Shown here: positions 59,957 to 64,000 of the stretch, one piece after another
Layout of the letters: the number at the start of each line of letters is the position of its first letter
Position numbering within the stretch: position 1 is the first letter of the stretch
From: Micromonospora pisi
Lineage (GTDB): Bacteria; Actinomycetota; Actinomycetes; Mycobacteriales; Micromonosporaceae
Direction of reading: 5' to 3'
DNA length: 64,000 bases
Assembly: GCF_003633685.1 (NCBI RefSeq)
Contig: NZ_RBKT01000001.1
Location: 2,604,001-2,668,000, forward strand
Notes under the pieces: model-generated
Database searches by the model: none
The model's input: the letters and a program-made list of their open reading frames with translations, nothing else
Told to the model about the DNA's origin: nothing
Position numbers and translations under genes: made by a program

Positions 59957-60772
59957 GTGTACCGCTTCCTGCTCACCCCACGCTGGCTGGGCATCTTCGC
60001 CCTGACGCTGGTCGCGGCGACGGTGATGGTGCTGCTCGGCAACTGGCAGCTGAGTCGCTACCGGGAGCGGTCCGCGATCAACGAACGGATCGACGCCGCG
60101 GACCGGGTGGCGCCGGCCCCACTGGCCGACGTGTTGCCGACGGCCGGCGGATCGGCCGGGGTGGCTGGACCCGCACCGGAGAAGGACGCGGCCTGGACCC
60201 GGGTGACAGTGACCGGGCGGTACGACGACACCAACACGATCGTCGTACGCGGCCGTACGGTCGACAGCCGGGTCGGCTTCGAGGTGGTCACACCGTTGCT
60301 TCTCGCTGACGGCAGCGCGGTGCTGGTCGACCACGGCTGGGTGCCGCCGCCGCCGGGTTCGGCCACCGCCCAGCCGGAACTGCCGGCGATCCCCACCGGG
60401 CAGGTGACCGTGGTGGGCCGGGTGCACCTGTCGGAGAGCAAGCCGGGCGTGGTCGATCGTCGCGACGGCAGGCTGGAGACCCGTCGGATCGCACTGCCGC
60501 GCCTGGCCGGCGAACTGCCGTACCCGATCTACGGCGCGTACCTGCTGCTCGACGAGCAGACCCCGGCGGCCGACCCCACGTTCGCGGCGGTGCCGATCCA
60601 GCATGAGAACAACTGGCAGAACGCCGGCTACGTGATCCAGTGGTGGCTCTTCGCCCTGATGACCCTCTACGGTTTCGGCTGGCTGGCCCGCCGCGAGGCG
60701 CTTGGTGACAACAAGTCGAAGACCGACGACCGCACCCCGCGCAGCCGGGACCGGGCTGCCGAACCGGCCTGA
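59957..60772 (+). CDS. SURF1 family cytochrome oxidase assembly protein
   Basis: 271 residues, GTG 59957. Two membrane helices at the ends: MYRFLLTPRWLGIFALTLVAATVMVLLGNWQLSRY and NNWQNAGYVIQWWLFALMTLYGFGWLAR, the SURF1 layout, with a beta-rich middle containing VTVTGRYDDTNTIVVRGR, VVTPLLLADGSAVLVDHGWVPP and GELPYPIYGAYLLLDEQ. Needed for heme insertion into aa3-type oxidase. A C-terminal basic tail (RTPRSRDRAAEP) is cytoplasmic. The 264-base gap upstream also holds the 5' end of cobB; I found no riboswitch in it. Confidence 0.9.
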   Translation: MYRFLLTPRWLGIFALTLVAATVMVLLGNWQLSRYRERSAINERIDAADRVAPAPLADVLPTAGGSAGVAGPAPEKDAAWTRVTVTGRYDDTNTIVVRGRTVDSRVGFEVVTPLLLADGSAVLVDHGWVPPPPGSATAQPELPAIPTGQVTVVGRVHLSESKPGVVDRRDGRLETRRIALPRLAGELPYPIYGAYLLLDEQTPAADPTFAAVPIQHENNWQNAGYVIQWWLFALMTLYGFGWLARREALGDNKSKTDDRTPRSRDRAAEPA

Positions 60773-60805
60773 TTCGGGCGGGCCCGACCGGTTGCCGCGC
60801 TGACG

Positions 60806-62602
60806 TCAGCCGCCGACCCGGCCGGTGTGGATGGCGCGGACCATGTCGATGGTGTCCGCCTCGGCGGCGCTCTTGTCGTCGCGGTAGCGGACCACCCGGG
60901 CGAACCGTAACGCCATCCCGCCCGGGTAGCGGGGGCTGGTCTGCACCCCGTCGAAGGCGATCTCGACCACCTGCTCCGGCCGGACCCGGACCACCCAGTC
61001 GCCGCGCTCGACGGCCAGTTCGAGGAAGCGTTCGGTCTGCCAGCGCAGCAACTCGTCGGTGAGGCCCTTGAAGGTCTTGCCGAGCATGACAAAACCGCCG
61101 GTGTCCGGGTCACGGGCGCCGAGGTGCAGGTTCGACAGCAGACCCCGACGCCGGCCGCTGCCCCATTCCACCGCGAGCACCACCAGGTCCAGGGTGTGCC
61201 GGGGTTTGACCTTGATCCAGCCGCCGCCGCGCCGGCCGGCCTCGTACGGCGCGTCGGGCGACTTGACCACCACGCCCTCCTGCCCTGCGTCGAGCGCGGC
61301 GGCGAAAGCGTCGGCGGCGGCGAGCACGTTCTCCACGGTCACCCGCCCGACGAGTTGGGGTGCGGCGACCGTCTCGGCCAGGGCCGCCCAGCGCTCCCGG
61401 CCGGGGGCGTCGAGCAGGTCCGTGCCGTCGAGGTGGAGCAGGTCGAAGAAGTACGGGGTGAGCACGCTGGTGCCGGTGCTGCCGGCCGCCGCGCGTACCG
61501 CTGGCGCGGCCGGAGCGGGACGGACCGGGGCCGGCAACTGGGCCGGTGCGGGGCCGACCGGGGTGGCTGGTTCCTGATGCCCGGCCCGTCCGGTCGTCGT
61601 CGCCGAGTCCGTCGGTGTCGCCCGATCGGCGGGCGCCGCCGGGCCGACCGGCGCGGCACCGAACGACCGCACCGGCTCGTTCGCCGACTGTTCGGCGGCG
61701 ACCTCGGCGGAGAGGCCGGCGGTTGCGCTCGGGCGGGCGCCCCGGGTCGCCGCCCGGGTCGCCGCCCGGCTCGCCGTCTCCTGGAACGGCCGGGGTCGAC
61801 CGGCGGCATCCAGCGCGATCGCCTCGCCGTCGAGCACGATCTCGCGGGCCGGCAGGGTGCGGACGGCCGCGACCACTTCCGGCACCCGGGAGGTGATCTC
61901 GTCGAGGCTGCGGGTGAAGACGGCGATCTCGTCACCGGAGCGGTGCACCTGGATCCGGATGCCGTCGAGCTTGACGTCGACCACGGCCGGCGTTCCGGTC
62001 ACCGCCAGGGCCTGGTCGACCGAGGGGGCGCTCTGCGCGAGCATCGGGGCGAGCGGTCGGCCGACCCTCAGGGTGATCTCACCGAGGGCGGCGGCGCCGC
62101 CGGTCAGCGCCGTCGCGGCGACCATCTTCAGGTCGCCGGTGAGCAGCAACGCCCGGCGTACGGCGGGGAGCGGCACCTCGGCGGCGCGGGCGATGGCGTC
62201 GGCCAGGAGCCCGGCCTGGGCACCCTGGCGCAGTTCGCCGCTGAAGAGCCGGACCAGCATCTGCTGCTCGTCGGCGGTGGCGGCGGTGAAGAGCCGGCCG
62301 AGCAGTTCGCGGCGGCGGGCCTGTGATCCGGGGCCGGCCACCGCGGCGATGGCGTCGATGGCGGTGTCGACGTCGGTGACGGTCAGCACCGGCTGTGCCG
62401 CCGGTGGTGGCAGCTCACGCAGCGCGGCGTAACCGACCCCGGTCTGGCGTTGGCGCAGCTCACCGGCGAGGTAGGCGGAACCGGCCGGGATCTCGTCCGG
62501 GGCCAGGCCACGGAGGGCGGCGGCGAGCAGCTCGACCTTCGCCCGCCGGCCGGAGGTCGCACTGACGGCGGCCGAGGTGGCCACCAGGTCGAGGAACCGC
62601 AC
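60806..62602 (-). CDS. ATP-dependent DNA ligase (LigB type) with long insert
   Basis: 598 residues. Adenylation motif: [14 protein letters not shown] (K211). Downstream [25 protein letters not shown] (motif IIIa region), [39 protein letters not shown] (motifs IV and V) and an OB fold with [14 protein letters not shown]-type end. The N-terminal LigB domain (1-190) is present. Between about residues 280 and 379 lies a 100-residue Ala/Thr/Pro-rich insert with no counterpart in typical members. Repair-type ligase, in addition to the NAD-dependent LigA expected elsewhere. Confidence 0.93.
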   Translation of the reverse strand: MRFLDLVATSAAVSATSGRRAKVELLAAALRGLAPDEIPAGSAYLAGELRQRQTGVGYAALRELPPPAAQPVLTVTDVDTAIDAIAAVAGPGSQARRRELLGRLFTAATADEQQMLVRLFSGELRQGAQAGLLADAIARAAEVPLPAVRRALLLTGDLKMVAATALTGGAAALGEITLRVGRPLAPMLAQSAPSVDQALAVTGTPAVVDVKLDGIRIQVHRSGDEIAVFTRSLDEITSRVPEVVAAVRTLPAREIVLDGEAIALDAAGRPRPFQETASRAATRAATRGARPSATAGLSAEVAAEQSANEPVRSFGAAPVGPAAPADRATPTDSATTTGRAGHQEPATPVGPAPAQLPAPVRPAPAAPAVRAAAGSTGTSVLTPYFFDLLHLDGTDLLDAPGRERWAALAETVAAPQLVGRVTVENVLAAADAFAAALDAGQEGVVVKSPDAPYEAGRRGGGWIKVKPRHTLDLVVLAVEWGSGRRRGLLSNLHLGARDPDTGGFVMLGKTFKGLTDELLRWQTERFLELAVERGDWVVRVRPEQVVEIAFDGVQTSPRYPGGMALRFARVVRYRDDKSAAEADTIDMVRAIHTGRVGG

Positions 62603-62644
62603 GCCCCCATCCTGGCAGCCACCCCCGACAGGACGTGGCTGAAG

Positions 62645-62863
62645 CTACGCGGAGGCGGGCTCCTCGATCCGCAGCCCCCGGGCCCGCACCTCGTCGGCGA
62701 CCCGGGAGAGGACGGCGTCGAGCGCGCAGAGGACGCTGGAAAGCTCGCCAAGCTGGTCCTTCAGGGTTTCCTCGGACCACGCGGAGACGTTGACGTCCCC
62801 CAGAGCACTGACAGCGGCGTCGAGCCGCGTTATCGCCTCGTTCGTACGCATGTTCGAGACCAT
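62645..62863 (-). CDS. Hypothetical small helical protein
   Basis: 72 residues from ATG 62863 (or ATG 62851). Helical amphipathic pattern: MRTNEAITRLDAAVSALGDV, NVSAWSEETLKDQLGELSSV, LCALDAVLSRVADEVRARGL. This resembles the N-terminal helices of DUF222 proteins (which precede an HNH domain), so it could be a free-standing fragment. No membrane segment. Codon bias is convincing; function unknown. Confidence 0.6.
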   Translation of the reverse strand: MVSNMRTNEAITRLDAAVSALGDVNVSAWSEETLKDQLGELSSVLCALDAVLSRVADEVRARGLRIEEPASA

Positions 62864-62985
62864 ACCGCGCGACTCGGGACGTACGCACGAACTTCGCCTT
62901 TTTCCGCTCGGCGGGTTGTCTCCACACGATCGTGGGCCGCGACCAGGAACCCCTGGCCACGGCCCACGTTGTTGGCGATCGACGG

Positions 62986-64000
62986 TCAGCGGTCGGCGGC
63001 GGCCGCCTCCGCGACCTTGGCCAGCAGCAGCGTCTCGGCCAGGCAGACCCGGGCGAACTCACCCAGGTGCAGGCTCTCGTTCGGCCCGTGCGCCCGCGCG
63101 TACGGGTCCTCGACCCCGGTGACCAGAATCGCCGCCGCCGGGAACATCTCCTGGAAGGTGGCGATGAACGGGATCGAGCCGCCGACCCCGATGTCGACCG
63201 GCTTCACCCCGTCCCAGGCCGCCTCGAAGGCACCCCGGGCGGCGTCGAAGTACGGTCCGGAGGCGTCGATCACGCACGGGTCACCGTCGTGCTCGATCGT
63301 GACGACGGCGGTCGTACCCCACGGCGCGTGCTTCTCCAGGTGCGACCGGAGCGCGGCGTACGCCTGCTTGGGGTTGTCGCCCGGGGCCAGCCGGACGCTC
63401 AGCTTCGCCTTGGCCGCCGGCACCAGCGCGTTCGGTGCCCCGGTCGTCGGCGGCGCGTCGATGGCGAGGATCGCCAGCGCCGGCTTGGTCCAGATCCGGT
63501 CGGTGAGCCGACCGGTGCCGATGAAGGAGACGCCGTCGACCAGCCCGGACTCGTGCCGGAGCCGGTCCTCCGGGTAGTCGACCGTCGCGCCACCCCGGCT
63601 GATCAGACCGTCCACCGCGACGTCGCCGTGCTCGTCGTGCAGGGTCGCGAGCAACCGGGTCAGGGCGGTCAGCGCGTCCGGCACCGCGCCGCCGAACATG
63701 CCGCTGTGGATGGCGTGTTCGAGCGTACGGATCTCGACGAAACAGTTCACGATGCCGCGCAGCGAGGTGGTCAGCGCCGGTACGCCGATGTCCCAGTTGC
63801 CGGAGTCGGCGATGACGATGACGTCCGAGGCGATCTCGTCGCGGTGTTCCCGGAGGAGCCGCTCCAGCGAGTCGGAGCCGTACTCCTCCTCGCCCTCGAT
63901 GAACAGGACGACACCGACCGGCAGGTCGTCACCGAACGCCCGGAGCGCGGCGACGTGGGCCATGATCCCGGCCTTGTCGTCGGCCGCGCCCCGCCCGTAG
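62986..64000 (-). CDS. M20-family metallopeptidase, C-terminal part (runs off the window)
   Basis: 338 residues visible, no start in the window. M20 core: YGRGAADDKAGIMAHVAAL (zinc ligand Asp in GAADDK), VLFIEGEEEYGSDSLERLL (catalytic and ligand Glu-Glu), VIADSGNW (Asp ligand), the dimerisation domain in the middle (LAILAIDAPPTTGAPNALVP) and HGPNESLHL (third ligand His). Dipeptidase-type or deacylase of the ArgE/DapE/CNDP-like family; annotated in relatives as a dipeptidase. Confidence 0.9.
   Translation of the reverse strand, partial: YGRGAADDKAGIMAHVAALRAFGDDLPVGVVLFIEGEEEYGSDSLERLLREHRDEIASDVIVIADSGNWDIGVPALTTSLRGIVNCFVEIRTLEHAIHSGMFGGAVPDALTALTRLLATLHDEHGDVAVDGLISRGGATVDYPEDRLRHESGLVDGVSFIGTGRLTDRIWTKPALAILAIDAPPTTGAPNALVPAAKAKLSVRLAPGDNPKQAYAALRSHLEKHAPWGTTAVVTIEHDGDPCVIDASGPYFDAARGAFEAAWDGVKPVDIGVGGSIPFIATFQEMFPAAAILVTGVEDPYARAHGPNESLHLGEFARVCLAETLLLAKVAEAAAADR

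Noticed and set aside
1-64000. tRNA genes, rRNA genes and CRISPR arrays
   Set aside because: No cloverleaf with plausible anticodon and CCA-like end, no rRNA segment and no regular spaced repeats were seen by eye.

Overview
The base composition (GC-rich, strong G/C preference at third codon positions, frequent GTG starts), mycobacterial-type gene neighbourhoods, a class F sortase, a mycothiol-type DsbA-like protein and intergenic palindromes point to a filamentous actinobacterium, most likely of the Micromonosporaceae. The window is chromosomal and mostly intact. It has one complete insertion sequence, several gene remnants and no rRNA, tRNA, CRISPR array or prophage that I could see.

Layout. 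1-5090: the start of an MMPL transporter, then an area of decay (an open frame that seems to have lost its start codon, the first part of a methyltransferase, a frameshifted membrane protein) mixed with intact small genes, a CPBP protease, a dihydrofolate-reductase-like protein and a methyltransferase. 5095-8171: a secreted rhamnogalacturonan lyase with a clear promoter, a LacI-type operator and a 31-codon upstream ORF. 8194-13529: two hemerythrin proteins, a MarR regulator, a yellow/MRJP-like protein, an XRE/DUF5753 regulator with a small accessory gene, and a bacterial PARG-like protein. 13539-18276: a zinc-starvation block with Zur, zinc-free paralogues of L28, L33, S14 and L31, L32, one normal COG0523 GTPase and one that has lost its nucleotide-binding motifs; three Zur-like boxes lie in it.

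18337-26531: polysaccharide deacetylase, glycosyltransferase, RidA-like protein, two low-complexity or membrane proteins, and a 1346-residue subtilase with kelch repeats. 26554-45458: a block that recalls the mycobacterial rpiB - Rv2466c - pepN - HNH - glbO - thioesterase - ettA neighbourhood, interrupted by a kynurenine-pathway cluster (kynA-kynU with a divergent AsnC/Lrp regulator), a sortase with a possible surface partner, an MscS channel and an MFS exporter. 45770-49773: trehalose synthesis (otsA, and an otsB fused to a GH15 domain).

49787-51166: an IS110-family element sitting in the loop of a palindrome that would have been the shared terminator of two convergent genes. Its upstream non-coding end reads like a bridge RNA, with two short guides matching the element's own two ends. 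51213-59692: cobalamin genes (cobA, cobT, cobC, cobB) around a class A penicillin-binding protein; cobT, cobC and cobB each have an unusual insert or a missing key residue. 59957-64000: SURF1, an ATP-dependent DNA ligase with a long insert, a small protein and the C-terminal part of an M20 peptidase.

Two likely single-base frameshifts (C-terminus of rpsN, N-terminus of the neighbouring pseudo-GTPase) may be sequencing errors and should be checked on reads before any biological reading.
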